DNA of 64,000 nucleotides from positions 124,001-188,000 of the forward strand of contig NZ_NKYF01000008.1 in the NCBI RefSeq assembly GCF_002262885.1, in the 5' to 3' direction. Position 1 is the first letter of the stretch, and every line of letters starts with the position of its first letter. The notes under the pieces were generated by a model that was given only the letters and a program-made list of their open reading frames with translations, ran no database searches and was not told where the DNA came from. Origin of the DNA: Pseudonocardia sp. MH-G8. Lineage in GTDB: Bacteria > Actinomycetota > Actinomycetes > Mycobacteriales > Pseudonocardiaceae. Positions 1-7,862 of the stretch are shown in pieces. The position numbers and the translations under genes were made by a program.

Positions 1-65
1 AGGGTTGGCGCTCCACTGTAAATCCGTCGGCTTAGCCTACGAAGGTTCGAATCCTTCACCTGCCA
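1..65 (+). tRNA. tRNA-Tyr (GTA), 3' half; 5' side not matching
   Basis: The anticodon loop CTGTAAA lies at 16-22. A T-arm (GAAGG, TTCGAAT, CCTTC) spans 41-57, the 3' acceptor strand ACCTGCC is 58-64 and the discriminator is A65. This matches the 3' half of an actinobacterial tRNA-Tyr. The 15 bases before the loop cannot pair with the 3' anticodon-stem strand (TCCGT): only one or two of five pairs form. Either the tRNA is defective, or this is the tRNA-derived att half left by an element integrated to the left of the window. The 5' end lies outside the window. Confidence 0.7.
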
Positions 66-274
66 CACCCGGGGTAACGGCCCCTGACCAGCGGAGACGC
101 GGGTCGGGGGCCGTTCTCGTCTGTCCGACTGGTCCAGCTCGCATCGGCCGTGACCGGCTGTCCGTGGACCAGGTCCACAGGCGAGGATGCGGCGGCTCTG
201 CGCGCCGAGCTGGTGGTCCGCATACCTGGCGCCGGAGGGCTGTCGCAAACGTTCTGCCTGGTCTGAGGCGGTTG

Positions 275-476
275 GGTGGCAGGTCCGAACGGCTCTCACT
301 CGCGCTGTCACTGGTACGGCTCACCGACGCGGGCCGCACGGCCATCGTCGCTGCGGCTCCCGCGCACGTCGCGGCCGTCCGGCAGCACTTCCTCGACGCG
401 CTCACCGACTCCGAGCTCGAGGTCATCGGGCCCGCGCTGAAGCGGCGGCATCGTCGAGCGGATCATCGCGAACCTG
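275..476 (+). pseudogene. Decayed MarR-family regulator fragment
   Basis: In one frame (about 293-446) the translation reads like the C-terminal part of a MarR regulator: the wing followed by LTDAGRTAIVAAAPAHVAAV and HFLDALTDSELEVIGPALKR. The expected continuation VERIIANLDG is found one frame over, from about 450, so there is a frameshift near 446. I see no N-terminal helix-turn-helix and no start. The 3' end overlaps the 3' end of the convergent MerR gene. This is a relic, probably non-functional. Confidence 0.6.
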
Positions 477-852
477 GACGGCCCGTCACGGGCCGTGGGT
501 GGTCGGTGACGGTGCACCGCACCGCGTCCGCGATCAGCTCGTCGAGCCGCTCCCGGGCCTCGACCATGGACACGATCTGCGCCGACATCCGGTCGCGCTC
601 GGTGCGCAGCCGGTGCACCATGTCGGGTGTGGTGAAGCCGGTGTCCACCGACGGCAGCAGGGTCAGAATGGTCCGGCCGGGCAGCCCGGCCGCCTGCAGG
701 CAGCGGATGAAGAGCACCTGCTCGACGACGGCCTCGGAGTACGTCCGGTGCCCGCCCGAAGAGCGGGCCGGCTCGATCAGGCCTTCCTCCTCGTAGTAGC
801 GGAGCGCGCGGGCGCTGACACCCGCACGCTTGGCGGCCTCACCGATGCGCAT
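463..852 (-). CDS. MerR-family transcriptional regulator
   Basis: This 129-residue protein has the MerR winged helix at residues 1-70: MRIGEAAKRAGVSARALRYY, then EEEGLIEPARSSGGHRTY. A dimerising coiled coil with TERDRMSAQIVSMVEARERL follows. There is no C-terminal cysteine cluster like those of metal sensors, so the effector is more likely a small organic molecule or a redox signal (inference). It is divergent from the SDR gene at 911 and separated by 58 bp that carry a dyad between promoter elements. This is the usual layout of a MerR regulator and its target. Confidence 0.9.
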   Translation of the reverse strand: MRIGEAAKRAGVSARALRYYEEEGLIEPARSSGGHRTYSEAVVEQVLFIRCLQAAGLPGRTILTLLPSVDTGFTTPDMVHRLRTERDRMSAQIVSMVEARERLDELIADAVRCTVTDHPRPVTGRPGSR

Positions 853-872
853 CGTGATCTCCGTCTCGGTAC

Positions 873-902
873 TTGAACTTCACACCAGCGTGAACTTATA
901 GG
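873..902 (+). promoter_or_regulatory. MerR-type promoter and operator for the SDR gene
   Basis: A -35-like TTGAAC (873-878) and a -10-like TTATAG (896-901) flank an inverted repeat TTCAC-N6-GTGAA (879-883 / 890-894). A dyad inside the spacer is characteristic of MerR-activated promoters. The SDR start codon at 911 lies only about 3-4 nt after the expected transcription start, so the message may be nearly leaderless. Confidence 0.55.
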
Positions 903-910
903 TTCCCCGG

Positions 911-1636
911 ATGCGGATCTCCCACGCCACGGCGCTCGTCACGGGCGCAGGCCGCGGCCTCGGCCACCACTTCGTGCGCGAGCTGCTCGCTCGCGGGGCG
1001 AAGGTCTACGCGACCGCCCGCAACCCGGATTCGATCACGCTCGAGGGCGTGCACCCCCTCGCTCTCGACGTCACGGACCCACACTCGGTGGCGGTCGCGG
1101 CCGAGGCGGCGGCCGACGTCGACCTCCTGGTGAACAATGCCGGGCTGTTCCTCGGCGCCACCCTGCTCGGCGACCTGGACGCGGTCCGGGCGGAGATGGA
1201 CGTGAACTTCTGGGGCGCGCTGACCGTCGTCCGCGCGTTCGCACCCGTCCTGGCGGCCAACGGCGGCGGCGCCTTCCTCAATGTCGCGTCGTCCATCGCC
1301 TCATGGGCCGCGGTCCCGGGCAACAGCGGCTACGCGGTCTCGAAGGCCGCCAACTGGAACATGAGCAACGCGTTGCGCCACGAGCTGGCCGGGCAGCGGA
1401 CACTGGTGACGTCGCTGCACTTCTCCGCCACCGACACCGACATGCTGGCGGGCCACGACATCCCGAAGGGCGATCCGGCCGACGTGGTGCGCGCGGCGCT
1501 CGACGGTGTCGAAGCGGACGCGTTCGAGGTGGTCGCCGATCCGTCGACCCGGGCGCAGAAGACCGCGCTGGGGGAAGACCCCCGGGAGTCCTACGCGGAG
1601 CTGGCGAAGGTCTTCGGCTCACTGCGCGAGCGTTGA
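911..1636 (+). CDS. SDR-family NAD(P)-dependent oxidoreductase
   Basis: This 241-residue classical short-chain dehydrogenase has the cofactor motif TGAGRGLG near residue 11, the NNAG structural motif near residue 76 and the catalytic YxxxK in GYAVSKAAN near residue 145. A serine sits in the preceding VASSIAS segment. It probably oxidises or reduces a small alcohol or ketone in the cytosol, and the substrate cannot be told. It is divergent from the MerR gene and is likely its target, expressed from the promoter at 873-902. Confidence 0.9.
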   Translation: MRISHATALVTGAGRGLGHHFVRELLARGAKVYATARNPDSITLEGVHPLALDVTDPHSVAVAAEAAADVDLLVNNAGLFLGATLLGDLDAVRAEMDVNFWGALTVVRAFAPVLAANGGGAFLNVASSIASWAAVPGNSGYAVSKAANWNMSNALRHELAGQRTLVTSLHFSATDTDMLAGHDIPKGDPADVVRAALDGVEADAFEVVADPSTRAQKTALGEDPRESYAELAKVFGSLRER

Positions 1637-1802
1637 TGAGCCTGCTGGTTCGGTATCCGAGAACCATCTTCCGTGCTGCGGGATGTCGCCTCTCAGGTTC
1701 TCGTCTGCCCGGTGCCCCGTCCGCCGCGGCGTGGCTCGACGGGAGCCGACCGGCGGAGGCGAAGCGGCACCTCGACGAGGGCTGCGATCGCGGGCCCTGC
1801 GC

Positions 1803-2999
1803 TCACCCCCGCCCTCGGACGGCGCCGCAGAAGGTGAGGGCGAGGGAGAGGGTGAGGAGGGCAGCCAATGGGGCCTGTGCGAGCGCTGCGGAAGGGCCCC
1901 ACGTGTCGCTCACCCGGCCGGCGAGAGAGGCAGCCAGCGCCGAGCCTGTCGCGCTAGCCGAGTTGCCCCAGGTGAAAGCTTGCGTGAGGGCTGCTGGTCC
2001 GACGACTCTCACGGTCAGCACGCTCAGCAGGACGAGCGCGGGGGGTACGGCGGCCTCCGTGAGCACCACGGCGGCGCCGAGCCACACCGCGGACGGTGCG
2101 AGTGGGAGCAGGAGCGCCGCGCCGGTCAGGTACGCCGATGCGATGACGAGTTGCCGGCGCGCAGGGGTCTTGTGCCGTCGCAGTCCGTAGAGCCAGCCGG
2201 AGAGCAGCCCGCTGAGGCCGGAGGCCGCGACGATCAGCGCAGCCGCATCGGGCACGCCCTGGCCGATCGTGAAGGCAGTGATCGCGACCCCCATGGTTCC
2301 GAAATGCAGCCCTATGGCCAGGTTCAGCAGGGCCAGGAGGAGGAAGGCCGGCCGCAGCAGCGACGCCGTTTCCTGGCGAGAGCTGTCAACGCTCCGGTCA
2401 GCAGGCGGGGGCGCGGTGCGCCGCTGGGCGGCCAGCGCCGCTCCTCCGCAGAGGATCAGGGAAGCAGCGATACCGCTGGCCAGCGCGGTGTCCCCGGCGG
2501 CGCCGAGCGCAGTGACCAGAACGGGCCCGAACAGGAAGGCGGTGGCGTTGGCGAGCGATTCCAGGGAGAAGGCGCTGGGTAGCTCATCGGCTCGTTCCCC
2601 GCGCAGCAGGTGGGCCCAGCGGGCTGCGGACAGAGCACCGAGTTGCGGGAGCACCGCACCGGCGCAGGTCGCAAAGATGATCGTCGCAGTGGGGGTGGCC
2701 GACACCAGGACACCGACGATGGCGGCGCCGTGGGCGAGGAGGTGGACCGGCAGCATGCGGGTTTGACCGAACCGGTCGATGTATCGGGCCAGATGTGGCC
2801 CGATCAGCGCTTCGGCGAGAGCGAATCCGGCACTGGCGAAGCCTGCTGTCGTGTACGAGCCGGTTCGGGCGTGGAGCAGCCAGACCAGGCCCAGGCCCGT
2901 CATGGCGATGCCGACGCGGCCGGCAGCGGCGGCGAGGAAGAAGGCAGCAGCACCGGGAGTGCGCAGCAGAGGACGGTAGCCGTTTGCGGCTCGGGACAT
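1803..2999 (-). CDS. MFS transporter
   Basis: The protein has about 398 residues with roughly twelve hydrophobic segments (e.g. LLRTPGAAAFFLAAAAGRVG, GIAASLILCGGAALAAQR). It carries the inter-helix loop ARYIDRFGQTRML, in the place of the MFS signature loop between helices 2 and 3. It is most like small-molecule efflux permeases of actinobacteria. The start is placed at ATG 2999 (MSRAANGYRPLL), because the upstream in-frame extension has no hydrophobic or family character. No operon partner is adjacent, so the substrate is unknown. Confidence 0.8.
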   Translation of the reverse strand: MSRAANGYRPLLRTPGAAAFFLAAAAGRVGIAMTGLGLVWLLHARTGSYTTAGFASAGFALAEALIGPHLARYIDRFGQTRMLPVHLLAHGAAIVGVLVSATPTATIIFATCAGAVLPQLGALSAARWAHLLRGERADELPSAFSLESLANATAFLFGPVLVTALGAAGDTALASGIAASLILCGGAALAAQRRTAPPPADRSVDSSRQETASLLRPAFLLLALLNLAIGLHFGTMGVAITAFTIGQGVPDAAALIVAASGLSGLLSGWLYGLRRHKTPARRQLVIASAYLTGAALLLPLAPSAVWLGAAVVLTEAAVPPALVLLSVLTVRVVGPAALTQAFTWGNSASATGSALAASLAGRVSDTWGPSAALAQAPLAALLTLSLALTFCGAVRGRG

Positions 3000-3371
3000 G
3001 CGAGCGTCCTTCGTGGCCGCCCGGCGGGGCGGGCCACCCGGGGTCGCCGGCGCCTGAGTACTGCAGAAAGTGCGACCCGTGGCCCGCCGGAGGGCATCCA
3101 GGACTGCGGTGGGACGGGACACACGCCCCTACCGCCACCCCGACACCGGGCGGAGCAGAAAAGTCAGGCCCGGGCCAAGGCGGACCCGAGCGACTGAGTG
3201 AACGCTAACAGGCCCGTTGTGTCCGGTGGCACTCGTTTACGCTGGCTGTGGCAATCTTGGTCAGGTTGACCCCGCCCCCGGTGGCAGTCCGAGCGCGGCC
3301 CCGATACTGCCGCTCTGAGGGGTGCCCCAGCGCGTTGTGCGGCACTGTTTGCGCCGGACCGTGCGGACCGT
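3000..3371. other. Intergenic stretch with no recognised gene
   Basis: These 372 bases lie between the 5' end of the MFS gene and the 3' end of the decayed AraC regulator. Open frames here have no family signature and look like shadows. It presumably contains the MFS promoter (minus strand), but I cannot point to convincing -35/-10 elements. Confidence 0.4.
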
Positions 3372-3910
3372 TCACCGGGCACCCTGGGCAGCATTCGATC
3401 TCCGGTAGGCGGTCGGGGTGAAGCCCGTCCTCCTGCGGAAGATGTGGCGGAGGTTCGCGCCCGCGCCGAAGCCGGTCGCAGCGGCGATCTGCTCGATCGA
3501 CCGGTCGGACGTCTCCAGGAGGCGACGGGCGCTCATGACCCGCTGCCCGAGGGCCCAGCGCATGGGCGGCATGCAGGTCTCGGCGGTGAGTGCCGGATGA
3601 AGGTCCGGCGGGAGAGGTTGCTGCGGTCGGCCATGGCCTGAACGGTGATCGGCGAGCCGATGTTGCCGATCACCCAGTTACCGGGTGGCGCGCAGGTCGG
3701 TGCGCGAGGGGACGTGTCCGGCGGGGTACTGCGGTTCGGTGGCCCCGCGGGCCGGGGCGGACACGACGTCCTTCGCCACGCCGTCGGCGGCGGTGGCGCC
3801 GAAGTCGTCCCGGACGACGTGCAGGCAGGCGTCGATCCCCGCGCCGGTGCCGGGTGCAGAGGCGGCATCATGTCGCCGCTGTTGCACCCGATCGACGATC
3901 ACGCACCCAG
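3372..3910 (-). pseudogene. Decayed GlxA-like (DJ-1/PfpI + AraC) regulator
   Basis: Three minus-strand frames each hold a piece of one protein. Around 3890-3690 there is a DJ-1/PfpI C-terminal piece (GTGAGIDACLHVVRDDFGAT). Around 3685-3590 there is the first AraC helix-turn-helix (SPITVQAMADRSNLSRRTFIRH). At 3572-3372 there is the second one (ARRLLETSDRSIEQIAAATG, then FGAGANLRHIFRRRTGFTPTAYRR). At least two frameshifts separate them and the N-terminal DJ-1 half is missing, so the gene is dead unless the frameshifts are sequencing errors. Confidence 0.75.
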
Positions 3911-3957
3911 GTTCCGGCTCGCGCCGCCCGGAACGCGACACCCGCGCAGTCAAACCC

Positions 3958-4077
3958 CAACTCGCGGGTAGGAGGCCCCGACTCGCGGGGTAGGAGGCCC
4001 GACTCGCGGGTAGGTGGCCGCGACTCGCGGGTCGGTGGCCGCGTCTCGCGGGCTGGAGGCCCCGACTCGCTCGTCGC
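3958..4077 (-). repeat. 21-bp tandem repeat array 1
   Basis: Six units start every 21 bp exactly (the A or T of the ACTCG core is at 3960, 3981, 4002, 4023, 4044 and 4065). Read in the sense of the upstream HxlR gene (minus strand), a unit is CGCGAGTCGCG followed by about ten bases such as GCCACCTACC. The gene-proximal unit differs and reads GACGAGCGAGTCG, as in array 3. It begins about 28 bp after the HxlR stop. It belongs to the same family as the arrays at 33550-34030 and 34384-34624. Confidence 0.9.
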
Positions 4078-4104
4078 ACGGTTGTGACCGCCGTGGACGC
4101 AACG

Positions 4105-4491
4105 CTACGACTGCTCGGCGCCGCGCTGCCGGTCGTAGCTCTCCTGGCAGTTCCGGATCTCGTCGGAGTGGCTGACCGTCCAGCCGTAGAGATGACCGAA
4201 CGGCTGCCGCAGGGATTCGCCGAGCGGGGTGAGGGAGTACTCGACCCCGACCGGTGAGGTCGGCAGCACCCGCCGCCTGATCATCCCGTTGCGTTCCAGG
4301 CGGCGCAGGGTCTGGGTGAGGACCCGCTGGGTCACGCCCTCGAGGCGGCGCTTGATGTCGTTGAACCTGCGGGGCCTGTCGAGGACGGCCATCACCATCA
4401 TCGACCACTTGTCGGCGATCTGGTCGAGGATCGGGCGGCTGGGGCAGTCGGACCGGTAGACGATCCCGCTGTCGGTGTCCGGAGCGGCCAT
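4105..4491 (-). CDS. HxlR-family transcriptional regulator
   Basis: This 128-residue winged-helix protein carries the HxlR hallmarks: CPSRPILDQIADKWSMMVMA (cysteine near residue 17), then RRFNDIKRRLEGVTQRVLTQ, LRRLERNGMI and VEYSLTPLGESL. Regulators of this family often sense thiol or aldehyde stress through the N-terminal cysteine. The gene is divergent from the enoyl-CoA hydratase at 4616, with a dyad in the gap, so it probably represses or controls that gene. A 21-bp repeat array follows its stop codon directly. Confidence 0.9.
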   Translation of the reverse strand: MAAPDTDSGIVYRSDCPSRPILDQIADKWSMMVMAVLDRPRRFNDIKRRLEGVTQRVLTQTLRRLERNGMIRRRVLPTSPVGVEYSLTPLGESLRQPFGHLYGWTVSHSDEIRNCQESYDRQRGAEQS

Positions 4492-4559
4492 GTCGGTATC
4501 CCCCGTGATCCCTGGGATGTCGAAAGTGCGTTCTTGACGTCCGCAGTGCGGCGCCAGAG

Positions 4560-4584
4560 TCTAGGTATACATCAGGAACCTAGA
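4560..4584. promoter_or_regulatory. Likely HxlR operator
   Basis: The inverted repeat TCTAGG (4560-4565) and CCTAGA (4579-4584) has a 13-base centre containing GTATAC. It lies in the 124-bp divergent gap between the HxlR gene and the enoyl-CoA hydratase. Its size and position fit an operator bound by a winged-helix dimer. The assignment rests on symmetry and location only. Confidence 0.5.
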
Positions 4585-4615
4585 TGCCTGCCGGATACGA
4601 ATCGGAGTTCTCTCC

Positions 4616-5452
4616 ATGCACCACGTCGCCTACACGACCCTGCGCGTGAGCCAGGAGGCCGGCATCGTCCGGGTCACGCTCGACAACCCGCCCGTCAACG
4701 TCCTGGACGTCGCACTCATGTCCGAGCTCCGGCACCTGCTGGCAGCGCTGCGGGACGACAACTCGGCCCGGGTGATCGTGTTCGACAGCGCGGACCCCGA
4801 CTTCTTCATCGCGCACGTCGACATGTCCCTCGTCGACGCGCCGGACGCCTTCGACGGACTCGCGGCCGACGTGCCCGAAGGCCTCAACGTCTTCCAGGCC
4901 CTCGGGGAGCTGTTGCGGCACCAGCCCCAGGTGACCGTCGTCAAGCTCGCCGGTCTGGCGCGCGGCGGAGGGGCGGAGTTCGTCGCGGCCGCGGACATGG
5001 CGTTCGCGGCGATCGGCCGCGCCGGGATCGGCCAGATCGAGGCCCTCATGGGCATCGTCCCCGGTGGCGGGGGCACCCAGTACCTCGCGGCCCGGATCGG
5101 CCGCAACCGCGCGTTGGAGGCGGTGCTCGGCGCGGACCTGTACGACGCGGAGACCGCCGAACGCTACGGCTGGGTCAACCGGGCCGTCCCCGCCGACGAG
5201 CTCGACGACGTCGTCGACCGCCTCGCCCGCAACATCGCCGCACTGCCCGACGGCGTGGTCGCCGCGGCCAAGCGCGCCATCCTCCCCGAGGACCTGTCCG
5301 AGGGCTTCCTGCGTGAACACGACGCCTGGGCGGGCCAGATCGTGCGCCCCGCGGCCGAGCGGTTGATCCGCGGAGGGCTGGCCCACGGCGCCCAGACCCG
5401 CGACGGCGAGCGCGATCTCGAGGGACTGCTCCGCGGACCGGCCGTCCGGTAG
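4616..5452 (+). CDS. Enoyl-CoA hydratase/isomerase family protein
   Basis: This 278-residue crotonase-fold protein has NPPVNVLD at the N-terminus and the oxyanion-hole region FFIAHVDM. The second oxyanion loop is GLARGGGAEF (residues 113-122). Glutamates E142 (IEALMGIVPGGGGTQ) and E168 align with the two catalytic glutamates of hydratases, so hydration of a 2-enoyl-CoA is plausible. It is divergent from the HxlR regulator and stands alone on its strand, so the natural substrate is unknown. Confidence 0.85.
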   Translation: MHHVAYTTLRVSQEAGIVRVTLDNPPVNVLDVALMSELRHLLAALRDDNSARVIVFDSADPDFFIAHVDMSLVDAPDAFDGLAADVPEGLNVFQALGELLRHQPQVTVVKLAGLARGGGAEFVAAADMAFAAIGRAGIGQIEALMGIVPGGGGTQYLAARIGRNRALEAVLGADLYDAETAERYGWVNRAVPADELDDVVDRLARNIAALPDGVVAAAKRAILPEDLSEGFLREHDAWAGQIVRPAAERLIRGGLAHGAQTRDGERDLEGLLRGPAVR

Positions 5453-5555
5453 CGGCCGCCGGGTGGTGGCCAGGCGGTGGTCACGCGGACAGCGGAGCAG
5501 CGGACGCCGTTGACCGGCGGCCGAGGACACCCCACAGTGACCGCGTGAGGTCCCG

Positions 5556-6647
5556 GTGAACCGCGCTCTCGCGGTGCTGACCGTCGGCGCGTACCTCGCG
5601 CTGGTGCTCGGGTCCCTCGGCTCGGCGGACCCGGTTCCGCTGCTGCTGCTCGGCGGGGTGTTCACGGCGCTGGGCACGGCGGGCTTCCTCCGGGTGCGCA
5701 GGCGGGGCGGGCTCGGGTGGGCCGTCGCCTACGTCGTCGTCCAGCTGGCCCTCGCCGTCGCCGTCTTCGCCCACGACCCGGGCGTCGGCGCCACGCTGCT
5801 GATCGTCGCGCTGGTGTGCCAGTGCGCGCTGCTGCTCCCGCTCCCGGGCACCGCCGTGGTGGTCGCGCTCGTGCCGTTCCTGCACGCCGGGATGCCGTGG
5901 GAGGAGGCGCTGCGCGAGGGCTCCGGCCTGCTGGCGTCGGTGCTGTTCGCGGCGGTCGTCACCGAGCTGCTGCGCCGGGAGCAGGAGACCCGGCGCGCAC
6001 TGGCCGCGGCGCACGAGCAACTGCGTGACTACGCGTCGCAGGCGGAGCGGCTGGCGACGGCACAGGAGCGCAACCGCGTGGCGCGCGACATCCACGACGG
6101 GCTCGGCCACGTGCTCACGGTCGTCCAGATGCAGGTCAAGGCCGCGCGTGCGGTGTTGCGCACCGACGTCGAGCGGGCCGACGCCGTGCTCGCCAAAGCG
6201 CAGCAGCAGTCCGAGGAGGCGCTGGCCGAGGTGCGGCGGTCGGTGAGCGCGCTGCGGGAGCCGCGGCCGCTGCCGCCGCTGTGCGACGCGCTGCGGGCAC
6301 TGGCCGAGGAGACCTCCGCCGCGGGCATCCCCACCGAGCTCACCGTGCGCGGTGTCGAGCGCGCGGTGCCCGACGAGGCCAGGGAAGCGCTGTTCCGCGC
6401 CGCGCAGGAGGGACTGACGAACGTGCGCAAGCACGCCGGTGCCACCCGCGCCGGTCTCGTGCTCGGCTACGCGGACGGCGTGGTCGGCGTCGAGGTCCGG
6501 GACGACGGGAAGGGCGCCGACGACGGGGCGGCGAACGGGTTCGGCCTGCTGGGCCTGCGGGAGCGGGCCGCGAACCTCGGCGGCCGGCTGCAGGTGGAGT
6601 CGGCGCCGGGAGCGGGCTGCACGGTGCGCATGGAGGTGCCGGGGTGA
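5556..6647 (+). CDS. Sensor histidine kinase, NarL/DesK class (HisKA_3)
   Basis: The protein has 363 residues. About five hydrophobic segments fill residues 1-138, followed by a coiled-coil linker. The HisKA_3 phosphoacceptor is ERNRVARDIHDGLGH, with His180. The HATPase part has an N-box-like AAQEGLTNVRKHA (282-294) and G-boxes VRDDGKGAD and GFGLLGLRERA. The GTG start has a purine-rich upstream site. The 3' end overlaps the response-regulator start (GTGA), so the pair is translationally coupled. The membrane region has no obvious extracellular sensor domain, which suggests sensing within the membrane. Confidence 0.92.
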   Translation: MNRALAVLTVGAYLALVLGSLGSADPVPLLLLGGVFTALGTAGFLRVRRRGGLGWAVAYVVVQLALAVAVFAHDPGVGATLLIVALVCQCALLLPLPGTAVVVALVPFLHAGMPWEEALREGSGLLASVLFAAVVTELLRREQETRRALAAAHEQLRDYASQAERLATAQERNRVARDIHDGLGHVLTVVQMQVKAARAVLRTDVERADAVLAKAQQQSEEALAEVRRSVSALREPRPLPPLCDALRALAEETSAAGIPTELTVRGVERAVPDEAREALFRAAQEGLTNVRKHAGATRAGLVLGYADGVVGVEVRDDGKGADDGAANGFGLLGLRERAANLGGRLQVESAPGAGCTVRMEVPG

Positions 6648-7300
6648 GCGCGGTGCGGGTCCTGCTGGTCGACGACCAGGCGTTGTTCCGCGAGGCGCTG
6701 GCAACGCTCCTGGCGGTCCACGACGGCATCGAGGTGGTCGGCGAGGCGGGGGACGGCGACGCGGCGCTGCGGGCGTCCGCCGAGCTCGCCCCCGACGTCG
6801 TGCTGATGGACCTGCGCATGCCCGTGCTCGACGGCATCGCGGCCACGCGGCGGCTGCGCGTCGAGCAGCCCGGCGTCCGCGTCATCGCGCTGACGACCTT
6901 CGACGACGACGAGGACGTGTTCGCGGCGCTGCGCGCGGGCGCGGTGGGCTACCTGCTCAAGGACGTCTCCTCGGCGCGGCTGGTCGAGGCCGTGCTGGCC
7001 GCGGCCCGGGGTGAGTCGGTGCTGCAGCCCTCGGTGGCGGCGAAGGTCGTGGCCCGGTTCGCCCAGCTCCCCGACGCGGCGCCGCAGCCGCGGCCGCAGC
7101 CGCTGGTGGTGCCGCTGTCGGAGCGCGAGCTGGAGGTGCTGCGGCTGCTGGCCGACGGCCGCAGCAACCGGGAGATCGCCGCCGCGCTGTTCCTCGCGGA
7201 GGGCACGGTGAAGAACCACGTGACGAACGTGCTGGCCAAGCTCGGCGCCCGCGACCGCACGCAGGCGGCGCTGCGCGCCCGGGCGCTCGACCTGCTGTGA
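6644..7300 (+). CDS. NarL/FixJ-family response regulator
   Basis: This 218-residue protein has a receiver domain (VLLVDDQALFREAL; phosphoacceptor Asp56 in VVLMDLRMP; T and K in ALTTFDDD and YLLKD). A LuxR-type helix-turn-helix follows, with LSERELEVLRLLADGRSNRE and AEGTVKNHVTNVLAKLGARD. The GTG start at 6644 overlaps the kinase stop. It should act with that kinase. The likely local target is the membrane-protein gene at 7412 (inference). Confidence 0.93.
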   Translation: MSAVRVLLVDDQALFREALATLLAVHDGIEVVGEAGDGDAALRASAELAPDVVLMDLRMPVLDGIAATRRLRVEQPGVRVIALTTFDDDEDVFAALRAGAVGYLLKDVSSARLVEAVLAAARGESVLQPSVAAKVVARFAQLPDAAPQPRPQPLVVPLSERELEVLRLLADGRSNREIAAALFLAEGTVKNHVTNVLAKLGARDRTQAALRARALDLL

Positions 7301-7411
7301 CGGCGTGGTCATGCCCGGAGGTGACCCCGGTCCATGACCTCCGGCACGGGGCACGGGCGCGTTCCGGCGCGACCCTCCTCCTCGACAGAACACGCCGAGG
7401 AGGCCACCGCC

Positions 7412-7804
7412 ATGACGACCGTCGAACCCACCACCCGCTCGACGACCCGCAAGCTCGCCCGGTTCACCGGGCACTACCTCGAGATGGTCGCCGCCATGCT
7501 CATCGGGATGGTGGCGCTCGCCCCGCTCTGGCCCGCCGGGTGGGTGGTGTGGGCGGACGTGCACGCGCTCGTGATGGCCACGAACATGACGCTCCCGATG
7601 GCGCTCTGGATGGGGATCCGCCGGCACTCGTGGCCGCGGATCGCCGAGATGTCGGCCGTGATGTTCCTGCCCTTCGTGGCCCTGCTGGTGCCGTACTGGT
7701 TCGGCGTCCTGTCCGGGCCGGCCCTGATGACCGCAGGGCATGTGATCATGTTCCCGCTGATGCTGGCCGCCATGCTGTGGCGGCGCAACGAGTACTGGCA
7801 CTGA
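7412..7804 (+). CDS. Small integral membrane protein
   Basis: This 130-residue protein has about four hydrophobic segments after a polar N-terminus (EMVAAMLIGMVALAPLWPAG, HALVMATNMTLPMALWMGI, MFLPFVALLVPYWFGVLSG, HVIMFPLMLAAMLW). Start 7412 was chosen because GAGGAGG lies about ten bases upstream. The longer in-frame extension is low-complexity. The function is unknown. It follows a two-component system on the same strand, so it may be that system's target or a sensory accessory. Confidence 0.75.
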   Translation: MTTVEPTTRSTTRKLARFTGHYLEMVAAMLIGMVALAPLWPAGWVVWADVHALVMATNMTLPMALWMGIRRHSWPRIAEMSAVMFLPFVALLVPYWFGVLSGPALMTAGHVIMFPLMLAAMLWRRNEYWH

Positions 7805-7862
7805 GCGCGGGCGGGCAAGATCGCATGCATGCCGGATCTCGCGACGCTCGACCTCGCCCGAG

